Origin: Actinoplanes sp. DH11
GTDB lineage: Bacteria > Actinomycetota > Actinomycetes > Mycobacteriales > Micromonosporaceae
Assembly (NCBI RefSeq): GCF_020873875.1
Contig: NZ_JAHWGU010000021.1
Coordinates: 109,222-173,221, forward strand
Length of the DNA stretch: 64,000 nt
Direction: 5' to 3'
This document shows, in pieces, positions 16,476-26,274 of the stretch. A program made the translations under genes and the position numbers. Each line of letters starts with the position of its first letter. Within the stretch, counting starts at the first letter, position 1. The notes under the pieces are model-generated. The model ran no database searches. It saw nothing but the letters and a program-made list of their open reading frames with translations, and had not been told where the DNA came from.

Positions 16476-17030
16476 ATGCATCAGCCGGCACCGCCGCTGG
16501 CCGTCATTGCCGCAGCCCTGCGCCGGGAACGGGACCGCGCCGGCATCTCGCTCACCGAGCTGGCCCGCCGTGCCGGGCTGGCCAAGTCGACGCTGTCGCA
16601 GCTGGAGGCCGGCACCGGCAACCCGAGCATCGAGACGCTGTGGGCGCTCGGGGTGGCCCTCGGCATCCCGTTCAGCCGGTTGGTCGAGCCGCCTTCCTCC
16701 CCGGTACGCGTGATCCGCGCCGGCGAGGGCCCTCGGGTGCGCGCCGACCGGGCCGAGGTGACGGCCACCCTGCTGGCGACCGGTTCGCCGGGCACCCGGC
16801 GCGACATCTACGTGATGGAGCTGGAGCCCGGGGAGCCACGGGCGGCCGAGGCGCACATCCCGGGCAGTGTCGAGCACATGGTGGTGGGCGCGGGCCGGAT
16901 CCGGACCGGGCCGGACGGTGAGACCGTCGAGGTGGGTCCCGGTGACTACGTGACGTTCCCCGGGGACGTGCCGCACCGCTACGAGGCCCTGGAACCGGCC
17001 TGGGCCGTCCTGATCATGGAGCACCGCTGA
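16476..17030 (+). CDS. XRE-family regulator with C-terminal cupin domain
   Basis: The 184-residue protein has a helix-turn-helix at about residues 9-62 (LRRERDRAGISLTELARRAGLAKSTLSQLE split across the recognition helices) and a cupin sensor domain at about 105-182 with GDYVTFPGDVPHRYEA. This architecture commonly represses or activates a neighbouring amino acid transporter. Its divergent position against azlCD with 65 bases between makes azlCD the likely target. The inducing ligand is unknown, although an amino acid is plausible. Confidence 0.88.
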   Translation: MHQPAPPLAVIAAALRRERDRAGISLTELARRAGLAKSTLSQLEAGTGNPSIETLWALGVALGIPFSRLVEPPSSPVRVIRAGEGPRVRADRAEVTATLLATGSPGTRRDIYVMELEPGEPRAAEAHIPGSVEHMVVGAGRIRTGPDGETVEVGPGDYVTFPGDVPHRYEALEPAWAVLIMEHR

Positions 17031-17042
17031 CGTAGCGGCACA

Positions 17043-17117
17043 AAGCACCACCGCTCCAAGCACCACCGCTCCAAGCACCACCGCTCCAAGCACCACCGCT
17101 TCAGGCACCACCGCCCG
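17043..17117. repeat. 15-bp tandem repeat at the end of the ABC ATPase gene
   Basis: Five units of AAGCACCACCGCTCC begin at 17043 and every 15 bases. The last, diverged unit covers the stop codon and final GGGA codons of the ABC ATPase, while the others lie between it and the convergent regulator gene. The array probably grew by slippage from the end of the gene. Confidence 0.85.
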
Positions 17118-18057
17118 CGTAGAGGCGGGCCACCACGTCCTCGATGTCCGGTTCCAGCAGGGACAGGTCGCGCACCCCGACCGCCGACACCAGCCCCGCC
17201 ACCGCCGCGCCCGCGCCCGCCGACTCCAGGGCGAACGTGACCCGGTGCCGGCCCGCCTCGACCGACGTGAGCACCGCGCCGGGCAGCGTGAAGTTCTCCG
17301 GCAACGGCCGTTCCAGATCGGCGACCAGGGTGCGCCGGGAACCGTACCGCTCGTGCAGCGCCTCGATCGTCCCGTCGTGCACCACCCGGCCGTGGTCGAT
17401 CACCACGAGGCGTTCGCAGAGCCGTTCGATGTCGGCCAGGTCGTGCGTGGTCAGCACCAGGGTGACGTCGCCGGTGGCACCGAGTTCGGCGAGGAACGCG
17501 CGGACCGCCTGCTTGCTGACGACGTCGAGGCCGATCGTCGGCTCGTCCAGGAACAGCACCTCCGGGCCGTGCAGCAGGGCCGCGGTGAGCTCGCCACGCA
17601 TCCGCTGCCCGAGCGAGAGCTGCCGGACCGGCGTGTCCAGGAAGGCGTCCAGGTCGAGCAGGGCGCGGCAGCGCCGCAGCCGGGCCTCGTGGTCGGCGGA
17701 CGGCACCCGGTAGATGTGCCGGAGCAGGGCGAACGACTCGCGCAACGGCAGATCCCACCAGAGCTGGGACCGCTGGCCGAAGACCACGCCGATGCGCAGC
17801 GCCAGCCGGGTGCGCTGCGGCACCGGGGCCAGCCCGCACACCGACACCTCCCCCGCGGACGGCATCAGCACCCCGGTCAGCATCTTCAGCGTGGTGGACT
17901 TCCCGGCACCGTTCGGGCCGATGTAGCCGACCATCTCACCGCGGTCGATGCGCAGACTCACCCCGTCTACCGCGGTGACGACCCTTTTCTCCCGGCGGAG
18001 GCGGCCCGCTTTGACCCGTACGGTGAAATCTTTCCGTAGATCCTGCAATTCGATCAT
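17101..18057 (-). CDS. ABC transporter ATP-binding protein
   Basis: The 318-residue ATPase drives the two permeases encoded just upstream. Walker A is GPNGAGKST (about residues 47-55), the signature is QLSLGQRMR, Walker B is EVLFLDEPTIGLD and the switch His is in LTTHDL. A C-terminal domain of about 90 residues follows, as in ABC-2 exporters of the DrrA-like group. The ATG overlaps the permease stop (ATGA). A GC-rich stretch of frame upstream is the permease gene and not part of this protein. The substrate is not predictable. Confidence 0.92.
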   Translation of the reverse strand: MIELQDLRKDFTVRVKAGRLRREKRVVTAVDGVSLRIDRGEMVGYIGPNGAGKSTTLKMLTGVLMPSAGEVSVCGLAPVPQRTRLALRIGVVFGQRSQLWWDLPLRESFALLRHIYRVPSADHEARLRRCRALLDLDAFLDTPVRQLSLGQRMRGELTAALLHGPEVLFLDEPTIGLDVVSKQAVRAFLAELGATGDVTLVLTTHDLADIERLCERLVVIDHGRVVHDGTIEALHERYGSRRTLVADLERPLPENFTLPGAVLTSVEAGRHRVTFALESAGAGAAVAGLVSAVGVRDLSLLEPDIEDVVARLYAGGGA

Positions 18058-18863
18058 GATCCGGTGCTCCGGTATTGACGGATGCCGGCGCGCCAGACGC
18101 CGGTGGCGACGGTCGCCGCGAGGAGCGCGACGAGCGGGGAGAGATAGCCTGCCCAGCCGGGCAGGCCCAGCGGATCGGTCCGGCCGAGCAGCGCCAGCGC
18201 CGGCTGATAGGCGACGAAGGCGAAACCGAGGGCGTACGCGAAAAGGCCGCGGAACCATTCGCCGTAGACCGTGATGGGGTACGAGGTGAAATCGCGCCCG
18301 CCATACGTGAAAGCGGCGCCCATCTCTCCCGATTCGACCCACCAGAACGCCAGTGCCGCACTGATCACGAAGATCGATCCGAAGAACGCGGCCGCCGCGC
18401 CGGGTGCGAGTGCCACCAGGGCGACCCGGGCCGGCGTCCAGTCGATGTCGTTGATCGCGATCGCCCCGCCGAGCACGGTGAACCCGAACACCACCCGCAG
18501 CGCCTTGCGCAGCGGCAGATCCATCAGCAGCAGCTGCGGCAACGCCGGTAGCGGCCGGACCAGGACGGCGTCCAGGGTTCCGGCACGCACGTACACCTTG
18601 AGCCGGTCCACATTGCCGACAAGCATGTCGGCCAGGGCGAACCCGGCCGAGCTGATCCCGACCATCAGCAGCGCCTGCTCCAGGGTGAACCCGCCGACCC
18701 TCGGCGTCGCCCGGAACAGCACCAGCACGGTCAGCACGTCGAAGACGGTGGCGCCCATGTTGCCGGCCACCTCCACCAGGAACGACGCCCGGTAGCTGAG
18801 CACCGAACGGGCCTGGGCGCCCAGCAGGGCCGCGTACGCCCGCAGTTCACCCACCCTGCTCAC
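18054..18863 (-). CDS. ABC-2 family permease (DUF990-like), second
   Basis: A 269-residue membrane protein with about six helices. RASFLVEVAGNMGATVFDVLT after the first amphipathic segment and VYVRAGTLDAVLVRPLP are typical of the ABC2_membrane_6 (DUF990) permeases, which work as heterodimers. The GTG start overlaps the stop of the other permease (GTGA), and its own stop overlaps the ATPase start, so the three genes form a tightly coupled operon. Confidence 0.88.
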   Translation of the reverse strand: MSRVGELRAYAALLGAQARSVLSYRASFLVEVAGNMGATVFDVLTVLVLFRATPRVGGFTLEQALLMVGISSAGFALADMLVGNVDRLKVYVRAGTLDAVLVRPLPALPQLLLMDLPLRKALRVVFGFTVLGGAIAINDIDWTPARVALVALAPGAAAAFFGSIFVISAALAFWWVESGEMGAAFTYGGRDFTSYPITVYGEWFRGLFAYALGFAFVAYQPALALLGRTDPLGLPGWAGYLSPLVALLAATVATGVWRAGIRQYRSTGS

Positions 18864-19720
18864 CCACCCTGCACCACCAGCTTGCGCTCGGCCCGGCGCT
18901 GCACCAGCGCGGCCAGCGACAGCGCCAGCACCGCCCAGCACGCCTGCACCCCGACGAGCCCGGCCTGCAACCCCGGCGGATCCCGCTCGGCGATCACGTC
19001 GAGCGGGGCCTGCAACAGGCTGGGCATCGGCGTACCCAGCCAGAGCGTCACCGTCATCCACTCCGGAAGCAGGCGCAGCGGGAAGTAGAGCCCGCCGAGC
19101 ACGCCGGCACCGAGCGTCCACAGCATGATCGGGCCGCGGGCGTCGTGCAGCCAGTACGCCGTGGCGTTCACGACATAGCGGCAGCCGAAACAGATCACCA
19201 CGGCCAGGACCACGGAGAGCAGGAAGAGCGGCACGGTCTGCCATCGCGACGGTACGTGCAACGGGAAGAACACGGCACCGGCCAGCAGCGGCGGGCCGAA
19301 CCGGGTGAGCATCGCGTGCAAGGCCCGGCCCAGGTCAGCGGCGAGATAGGCGGGGACCGGCGCCACCGGACGTAACAGGTCGGCCGCGATGTCACCGGTA
19401 CGGATCCGCTCGGCCAGTTCGGTCCAGCCCCACAACCCGATCACCGCGAGCAGCCCCTGGCCCACCCAGACGTACGTGGCGAGCTGCTCGGCGTCGTACC
19501 CCGCCGCCCGCTGCGTCCCCGTGCCCGCCACCACCGCGAGCAGCACGTAGCAGCGCAGGAAGCCGAAGACTATGTTGGTGAACGATCCGGCTATGGTGGC
19601 TTGCCGGTAGGTCGAGTATCTCCGGAAACCCGACCCGATCAGCACACCGAAAGTAGTGGCCGAGCTGCGGAACGGACGAAGTCGAGAGATCGTGAGCACC
19701 CTGGCGTCGATCCGGTCCAC
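18860..19720 (-). CDS. ABC-2 family permease (DUF990-like), first
   Basis: This 286-residue permease has the family features GFRRYSTYRQATIAGSF and IRTGDIAADLLRPV before six helices. The GTG start is supported by a strong AGGAG about nine bases upstream; a later GTG at residue 26 would be closer to the usual family start but has no ribosome site. It heads the three-gene ABC operon and is divergent from the giant WG-repeat gene with a 143-base gap. Confidence 0.86.
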   Translation of the reverse strand: MDRIDARVLTISRLRPFRSSATTFGVLIGSGFRRYSTYRQATIAGSFTNIVFGFLRCYVLLAVVAGTGTQRAAGYDAEQLATYVWVGQGLLAVIGLWGWTELAERIRTGDIAADLLRPVAPVPAYLAADLGRALHAMLTRFGPPLLAGAVFFPLHVPSRWQTVPLFLLSVVLAVVICFGCRYVVNATAYWLHDARGPIMLWTLGAGVLGGLYFPLRLLPEWMTVTLWLGTPMPSLLQAPLDVIAERDPPGLQAGLVGVQACWAVLALSLAALVQRRAERKLVVQGG

Positions 19721-19863
19721 GCCGTTAATCTCCTCTCGAAACCCCCGCAGTGGAGCCGGGCGACTCTAACCCGGTCCCCGGCCGGCCACGGCACGATTTT
19801 GGACAAGGTGGAGTACGCCGTGACGGAGAGTTGCCAACTGCCGGGCCGCCCGCTGGCCGCCCG

Positions 19864-22800
19864 ATGAACGGTTGGAGCTCCCGGCCGGGCCCGGACAGCT
19901 GGGACGACGAGCCGGCGTGGGTCTACGAGATCACCTGGGAGTGGGAACCGCTCCCCGGCCAGCGCTATCCCGGCGATCCGGGACGCCGCAAGGCCGTGCA
20001 CACCCCGGTCTACGAGGCGTCACGCCCCGGCAGCGCACCGGTCAGCGCAGCCCCGATCAGTGCCGCACCCGTCAGCCCCGACGCCGACGGGCGGGGACGT
20101 GGGCGCGCCACGGTGGGCCCCGCGCCGGTTCCGGCACCGTCCTGGCCCGCCCCTCAGGGGTACGAGGAATCGCGCGGCCCGCGTGACGAACCGTCCTGGA
20201 ATCGTCCCGCCCACATGCACGACCGGGTGAACGAGTGGCCGGCCGACTCCGGCCCGCACGGTGCCGCCCGGCCCGGAATGTCTTCTTCGCCGGTCTCACC
20301 CGGTCGCCCCTCATCTGATCCGTCCCAGCAGGGTCGCGGCGGTGTGCCGCCGCAGGGGCACGGTCCCCGCTCCGGCGGGCCCGGCCATCACGGTGGCGGG
20401 CCGGTGCCGCCTGGTTCTTGGCCGGCGCCGCCCATGCCGCCCGGCTCCGCGCCGCCGCCCGGATCGGGGGCGCCTCCTATGCCGCCGCCTGGATCGGGGG
20501 TGTCGCCTTCCATGCCGCGTGGGTTCGGGCCCTTGCCGCAGCGTGATCCCGGTCGGGGTGGGGCGGTTCCGCCGCAGCATGCGGGCGGGCCGGGGATGCC
20601 GCCGGCTCCGGACAACAGGTTCGGTCAGGGCCCGCCGGGGCGCTTTGGCTCGCCCGGTTCTTCCGTTTCTTCCGGTTCTTCCGGTTCTTCCGGTTCTTCC
20701 GGTTCTTCGGGCTTCTCCGGTTCTTCTGGTTCCTCGGGTTCCTCCGGCAGCCCGGGGGTGTCTGGGGCCGGCTCCTATGGGCGTCCGTCGCAGGATGCCG
20801 GCCACCGGGAGCCGGGCTTCCCGGGTCGTCGGCCCGGGCCGGATCAGCACGGGCTTCGCCCCGCTTTCGACCAGCACGGCCGTCCCCTGGCGGACCCGCG
20901 CCCCGCCCTGGACCAGCACGGTCGCCCGCTGCTCGACCCGCGCCCCGCCCTGGACCAGCACGGTCGCCCGCTGCTCGACCCGCGCCCCGCCCTGGACCAG
21001 CACGGTCGTCCGCTGGCTGACCTGAACCCGCATGGCCATACCCAGCCTGACCAGCGGCCTGAGCTGGACCAGTACGGCCGGCCCGTACCCGCCCACGGCC
21101 AGCGCCCCGCGCCCGACCCGCAGGGGCGCCCTTCGCTCGACCCACAGGGCCGCCCTTTGCCCGAGCGGCACCCGTCACGGCAGGCCCCGGACGGCCGTCC
21201 CGCGCCGGGTCCGGTCTCGCCGGGCGGTTCCGCCTACGGCAGTGCCCGGCCGGCGCCGCCCGAGGCTTTCCCTGCCTACACCGACCCCCACGCCCCCCGC
21301 GACGTCCGTGGTCCCGACGCGCCCTTCGAGCTGCGGCCGGTACCACAGGAACGCCACGCTCCCACCCAAGCCCGCCCCACACCGCAACCGACCCGCGTCA
21401 CGCCGCAGCAACCGATCCGGCCGGCCGCCGCCTATCCCCCGGCCGCCGGCCCGGTGTCCGGACCCGCAGGCCACGGCGTCCACCCGGCTTCCGGCGCCGG
21501 CGACCGGGGCGTGCACCCAGCCTCAGGACCTGCTGCCCCGGGTGTGTACCCAGCCTCCGGTCCTGCTGCCCCCGGCACGCATGCGGCCTCGGGACCTGTG
21601 GAACAGCCGATATCCGGGCCCGCCGGTCACGGCATTCACCCGAGCTCCGGGCCCGGCGGTCCCGGCTTCCACCCGAACACCGGGCCGGGACGGCCGGTTT
21701 CGGGCCCCGCTGGTTCCGGCATTCACCCGGACGCCGGCACTGGTGTGCAGCCGGTATCAGGCCTCGCCGGTCACGGCATTCACCCGTTCTCCGGATCCGG
21801 CGCTCACCCGGCCTCCGGACCCGGCGCTCACCCGGCCTCCGGACCCGGCGCTCACCCGGCCTCCGGATCCGGCGCTCACCCGGCCTCCGGACCCGGCGCT
21901 GATCCGGCCTCCGGGCCGGGCGGTCCTGGCTTCCGGCCGGACGCTGGGATCGCGCGGCCGGTCTCTGGCCCGGCCGGTCAGGGCGTGCCCTCGGACGCCG
22001 GGCTCGCGCAGCCAATTTCCGGGATCGCGGGACCCGGCGTCCACGCCGGGGCGCCGGGGTCCGGGGCGGCCGCTGCCGGGTGGGCGGAAGAAGGAGCGGT
22101 ACGGGCCGACGAGCGCTTCCAGCCGGGTCCGCAGGATGGTGAGGAGCGGACGCAGCCGATCCGCGTACGCCAGGCTGATCTCGCAGGGGTCCAGGTCGAT
22201 CTTGCGCAAGGCTTCGAACACACTCAGGTGATCGATCCGCGGCCGTCCGGTCAGCGGCCTGAGGGTCTCGGTGACCGCGACCAGGCGCCGAAATCGCCGG
22301 AATCGCCGGGGTCGTCCGGCGAGTCGCCTCGGGCGGCGCACGCTGCGGCGCCGAAGACTGATGGCTCCGGAGTGCCGGGTCCGGCGCGCCACGGGGCGCC
22401 GGCCGAGACGGGTGGGCGGCCTGGGTCGCACGCCCGGGCCGAAGAAGGGTCCGCGGAGGCCGGGGCGCGGCGTTCCGGGGCGCCGATGGGATACCGGGCC
22501 GACGCCGTACCGGTTGCCGTGCCGCCTCCGCCGGCGGAGTTCCCCGCTGAGATCGAACCGGGACAGCCGCACGGTCTTGGCTGGCTGCTGTCGATGAGCG
22601 GGCTTGGAGCGACCACGCCGGTTCCGGCACCCGAGCCCGAGGTGGTCGAGGAGCCGGAGGCCGTCACCGAGGTACGGCCGCAGGGCTGGTTCGCGCCCGC
22701 CGTCGATCTGGACGACGAACCTGCCGCGGCGGACTCCGACCAGGAGACCGCCGCCGTCCCGGCGTTGCCCGCCGCTGAGGGAGCCGGCGCGACGGGTGGC

Positions 22801-25800
22801 GCTACTGAGGGAGCCGGCGCGACGGGTGGTGCCGCTGCCGAGTCGCTGGAGAGCGCCGAGCCGGTCCAGGTTGACGCGGGCGGCGAGCAGCTGACCGATT
22901 CTGCACAGGCCGATGCTGAGCTGGATGCGGACGGGTACGACTCTCATGAGCCGGACGCTTCTCAGCCGAACATGTCACGGCTGGACGCCTCGCAGCTTGA
23001 CGCTTCTCAGCCTGACGCCTCCCGGCCTGACGCTTTCCGGGCTGACGTCTTCGGGTCGAACGCTTCTCAGTTGGGCGCCTCTCCGTCGGGCGACCTTCAG
23101 CAGGTCGCCGGTGGGCCGATCGATGAGGACGCCGACCTGCCGCCGGTGGTGGAGGACTTCGCCGCTCGGGAGCCGGGCCGGATGGGGTTGGCTTCCGAGG
23201 AGGCGACCGCTGAGGAAGCGGTGGGCTCGGTACCGGATGCCTTCCCTCCGAACGCTTCTGATGATCCTGATGCGGCTCCGGCCTTCAGGGACGCCGGAAC
23301 TCTGGCGGCGGGCGATGATGAGCTGTACGGGGTCGTGCCGGCTACGGGCGGGCCGATTGTCGAGGAGCCGGTCGGTGAGGTTTCTGCTGACCGGGGGCTG
23401 CCGGTGGGCGAGTTGCTCGCGCCCGAGTCGGATGCCGACGAACCGGACGCTGACGAGACAGGTGCCGACGCGCTGAATGGTGACGTGCCGGGTGCCCAAG
23501 CACTGGTCGGTGATGAGCCGGGTGCCGACGGGCGGGCTTTCGGCGAGCCGGGTGCCGACGCGCTGGACGGCGACTCGCTGAGTGGTGACGTGGTGGTCGC
23601 CGACGCGTCGTATGGTCCTGTGCCGGCTGCCGATGCGCTGGGTACCGACGCGCCAGATGATGACGTGTTGGTTGTCGATGTGCTGGTCACCGGAGATCTG
23701 ATCTCCGAGCGGCCGGGGGCCGGGGCGCATGTCGCGGACGTACCGGTGGCAGCCGAGCCGGCCGCCGAAGAATCGGTTCCTGGCTCACTGGTCGCGGATG
23801 AGTTCATCGCGGACGAAACGGTTGCAGACGGCACCGGCAATGAGCGGCCGGTCGCAGACGACACCCGTACTCCGGAGTCGGTCGCAGACCGCACCGGTAC
23901 TGAGAAGCTGGCCGCTGATCGCACAGACATCGGCGAGGCTACGGCGGGCGACACGGGTACCGACGAGCCGGATGCTGACGAGCTCGTTGCAGGCGAGCCC
24001 GTTGCAGGCGACGCGCGTGCGGATGGGGCGGGTGCTGGTGAGCCGGATCCTGCTACCGACGAGATCGGCAGCCGCGCCGACGAGCTGGCCGGCAGCGCAG
24101 ATCAGCTGGTCGCGGATGGCGATCACGAAACGGTTGGTGGCGAAGGTCTGAACGGTGCCGGGGTCGACGGTCTGGAGTCGGCACCGGTACGGGTCGAACC
24201 GCACGACCCGGCCCCCGGAGCGGTGGCAGATGCTGAGCGGACGGACGTAGCGGACACGGATGAGCCGCTGACCGAGCAGCTTCCGGGCGGGACTGTGAGC
24301 GCCGGCGAGGAGCCGGCCACCACGGTCATCGTCGCGCCCGAGGCCGAGCAGGCGACCGTGGTGATTCAGACTGCGCTGACCGAGGCGTTTCCTGATGCGG
24401 GGTCGGCGCCTACTGCCCATCTCGTCGCTGTGACGCGGGGTGTGGGCGGGGCTGGTGCTGAGGAGGCTACCGAGCTGATCACGACGGGCGATCCGACCGT
24501 GATCATCGCGGAGCCGGCCACTGAGTTGATCATCCCGGCTGAGACCGAGCCGGCGACCGAGCTGATCACCGCTGCCGATACCGAGCCGGCCACGGAACTG
24601 ATCATCGCCGCCGGCACCGAACCCGCCACCGAGTTGATCACCGCTGCCGCCGCCGAGCCGGCCACGGAACTGATCACCGCCGCCGACACCGAGCTCATCA
24701 CGCCGACTGACAGTGAACCGGCCACCGAGCCGATCACGGCCGCGAAGGGCGACCCGGGCCCGGCGGACGAGCCGGGCGCGGAGGACGAGCCGGGCGCGGC
24801 GGACGAGCCGGAGGCGGGGGTGGCCACGGCGGCCGGGCCCGCGGTATTGGCTATGCCATTGATGTCCGGAAGCGATCGGAATCCCTCCGACGAGCCTGTG
24901 TCGCGCGATCTGCCCGTACAGAAGCCTGTCCGGCAGCGCCGCGACCAGCGCGCCGCCGGTGATCGCCGGCGGGCCGACCCGGAGCAGATTTTGGCTTCGT
25001 ATCCCTGGAACTTCGATCCGCAGACCCTTCGTGAGCAGGTGGACGACCCGGACCGGCTGTGGGATCTGAGTGATCGGCTCACGGACCGGCTCGAGTTCGC
25101 CGAGCGGAACAACGTGCGGGCCGGGCTGCTGGGGCTGCGTGCCGTGGTGTCGCGGGTTCTGGGCGAGCTGGACGAGGCGCTCGCGGATGGGCGTGAGGCG
25201 TTGCGGCACGCTGAGGCCAGCGGGGAGCTGCGACCGATTTCGATCGCTCAAGCGCGGCTGGCACAGGTGTTGCAGTGGCGCGGTGAGTTCGCCGAGGCGG
25301 ACGAGCTCTACGCGCGGGCGGACTCGCTGGAGCTGCCGTCGCGGACCCGGGCGGAGATCTTGGAGCTGGCCGGGCGGTCGGCGTTCGAGCAGGGGCGCTA
25401 CCTGGAGGCGGTGAACCACTTCGAGCGTGCGCTCGACGTGCGGCAGGGCGGTGACCCGGAGCTGGTGGAGCGGATCGAGCTGGCGCTCGACACGATCTCG
25501 AAGCGGACTGAGGACGGCGGCTGGGGGCCTTATCCGCGGACCCGCGAGGAGCTGCTGGGGCGGCCGGCGACGCCGATGCCGCTGCGGGATGACGGCACCG
25601 GTCTCTGGGGGTACGCGGCCGCGGTCGAGCCCCGCTACGCGGAGGTGCAGCCGTTCACCGAGGGCGTGGCTTGGGTGCGCCGTCCCGACGCGACGGCGTG
25701 GGAGCTGATCGACCCGGCGGGTGCCGTCGTCATCGGCGCGGACGCGGGCTACCTGGTGGCCCGGCCGTTCGCCGAAGGGCTGGCCTGGGTGAGCCGGGAC

Positions 25801-26259
25801 ACGCAGGGCGGCCAGGTCGCGATCGACCGGGAGAACCGGACCGTGGTGCCCGGTGGTTTCGAGGACGCGCGTCCGTTCCGGCACGGGCTGGCGCTGATCC
25901 GGCAGGGTGGCGTCTGGGGTGCCGTCGACCGGGACGGGCGGGTCGCGGTGCCGCCGCGGTACCCGGCGTTCGCGACGACACTGCACACCGGCGGCGACGT
26001 GGACGGTTTCACCGGTGAGGGCCTCGCCGTGGTCGACGCGGGTGACGGCCTGCTCGGCGTGCTGGACCGGACCGGGCGGATCGTCGTGGAGCCCGGGTAC
26101 CGGGCCGTGGTGATCCACCCGTCGGCGTTCCTGGTGGCCGACGAGGCGGGCCGCTGGGGTGCGCTGACCCGGGCCGGCGAACCGCTGGCCGACCTGACGC
26201 ACCCGGACCGGGCGGCCGCGGCCGCCGCCGTCGTCGAGGAGGCGCGGCCCGTCCTGTAG
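19864..26259 (+). CDS. Giant low-complexity protein with TPR and WG repeats
   Basis: A 2131-residue protein of unknown function. Residues 1-50 form a conserved-looking start (WVYEITWEWEPLPGQ). About 50-1690 are low-complexity: Pro/Gly/Ser blocks with SGSS repeats (about 265-295), four 14-residue units (LDQHGRPLLDPRP), eight-residue GAHPASGP units, then a highly acidic Ala/Asp/Glu zone with five-residue periods (DASQL/PDASR) and EPATELITAA units. Residues about 1720-1880 look like TPR helices (EFAEADELYARA, YLEAVNHFERAL). From about 1910 come WG-type repeats, with GVWGAVDRDGRVAVPPRY the clearest. No signal peptide or membrane helix is seen, so it should be cytoplasmic. ATG at this position is chosen because the family-like N-terminus begins there; upstream frame is open for 38 codons. 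Divergent from the ABC operon. Confidence 0.82.
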   Translation: MNGWSSRPGPDSWDDEPAWVYEITWEWEPLPGQRYPGDPGRRKAVHTPVYEASRPGSAPVSAAPISAAPVSPDADGRGRGRATVGPAPVPAPSWPAPQGYEESRGPRDEPSWNRPAHMHDRVNEWPADSGPHGAARPGMSSSPVSPGRPSSDPSQQGRGGVPPQGHGPRSGGPGHHGGGPVPPGSWPAPPMPPGSAPPPGSGAPPMPPPGSGVSPSMPRGFGPLPQRDPGRGGAVPPQHAGGPGMPPAPDNRFGQGPPGRFGSPGSSVSSGSSGSSGSSGSSGFSGSSGSSGSSGSPGVSGAGSYGRPSQDAGHREPGFPGRRPGPDQHGLRPAFDQHGRPLADPRPALDQHGRPLLDPRPALDQHGRPLLDPRPALDQHGRPLADLNPHGHTQPDQRPELDQYGRPVPAHGQRPAPDPQGRPSLDPQGRPLPERHPSRQAPDGRPAPGPVSPGGSAYGSARPAPPEAFPAYTDPHAPRDVRGPDAPFELRPVPQERHAPTQARPTPQPTRVTPQQPIRPAAAYPPAAGPVSGPAGHGVHPASGAGDRGVHPASGPAAPGVYPASGPAAPGTHAASGPVEQPISGPAGHGIHPSSGPGGPGFHPNTGPGRPVSGPAGSGIHPDAGTGVQPVSGLAGHGIHPFSGSGAHPASGPGAHPASGPGAHPASGSGAHPASGPGADPASGPGGPGFRPDAGIARPVSGPAGQGVPSDAGLAQPISGIAGPGVHAGAPGSGAAAAGWAEEGAVRADERFQPGPQDGEERTQPIRVRQADLAGVQVDLAQGFEHTQVIDPRPSGQRPEGLGDRDQAPKSPESPGSSGESPRAAHAAAPKTDGSGVPGPARHGAPAETGGRPGSHARAEEGSAEAGARRSGAPMGYRADAVPVAVPPPPAEFPAEIEPGQPHGLGWLLSMSGLGATTPVPAPEPEVVEEPEAVTEVRPQGWFAPAVDLDDEPAAADSDQETAAVPALPAAEGAGATGGATEGAGATGGAAAESLESAEPVQVDAGGEQLTDSAQADAELDADGYDSHEPDASQPNMSRLDASQLDASQPDASRPDAFRADVFGSNASQLGASPSGDLQQVAGGPIDEDADLPPVVEDFAAREPGRMGLASEEATAEEAVGSVPDAFPPNASDDPDAAPAFRDAGTLAAGDDELYGVVPATGGPIVEEPVGEVSADRGLPVGELLAPESDADEPDADETGADALNGDVPGAQALVGDEPGADGRAFGEPGADALDGDSLSGDVVVADASYGPVPAADALGTDAPDDDVLVVDVLVTGDLISERPGAGAHVADVPVAAEPAAEESVPGSLVADEFIADETVADGTGNERPVADDTRTPESVADRTGTEKLAADRTDIGEATAGDTGTDEPDADELVAGEPVAGDARADGAGAGEPDPATDEIGSRADELAGSADQLVADGDHETVGGEGLNGAGVDGLESAPVRVEPHDPAPGAVADAERTDVADTDEPLTEQLPGGTVSAGEEPATTVIVAPEAEQATVVIQTALTEAFPDAGSAPTAHLVAVTRGVGGAGAEEATELITTGDPTVIIAEPATELIIPAETEPATELITAADTEPATELIIAAGTEPATELITAAAAEPATELITAADTELITPTDSEPATEPITAAKGDPGPADEPGAEDEPGAADEPEAGVATAAGPAVLAMPLMSGSDRNPSDEPVSRDLPVQKPVRQRRDQRAAGDRRRADPEQILASYPWNFDPQTLREQVDDPDRLWDLSDRLTDRLEFAERNNVRAGLLGLRAVVSRVLGELDEALADGREALRHAEASGELRPISIAQARLAQVLQWRGEFAEADELYARADSLELPSRTRAEILELAGRSAFEQGRYLEAVNHFERALDVRQGGDPELVERIELALDTISKRTEDGGWGPYPRTREELLGRPATPMPLRDDGTGLWGYAAAVEPRYAEVQPFTEGVAWVRRPDATAWELIDPAGAVVIGADAGYLVARPFAEGLAWVSRDTQGGQVAIDRENRTVVPGGFEDARPFRHGLALIRQGGVWGAVDRDGRVAVPPRYPAFATTLHTGGDVDGFTGEGLAVVDAGDGLLGVLDRTGRIVVEPGYRAVVIHPSAFLVADEAGRWGALTRAGEPLADLTHPDRAAAAAAVVEEARPVL
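20869..21036 (+). repeat. 42-bp in-frame tandem repeat in the WG-protein gene
   Basis: Four 42-base units start at 20869, 20911, 20953 and 20995, encoding 14-residue copies of LDQHGRPLLDPRPA. The second and third units are nearly identical, which indicates recent duplication. Confidence 0.9.
21799..21918 (+). repeat. 24-bp in-frame tandem repeat in the WG-protein gene
   Basis: Five 24-base units beginning at 21799, 21823, 21847, 21871 and 21895 encode eight-residue copies of GAHPASGP. Diverged copies extend on both sides over several hundred bases. Confidence 0.9.
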
Positions 26260-26274
26260 CGGTAGAACTGGGTC

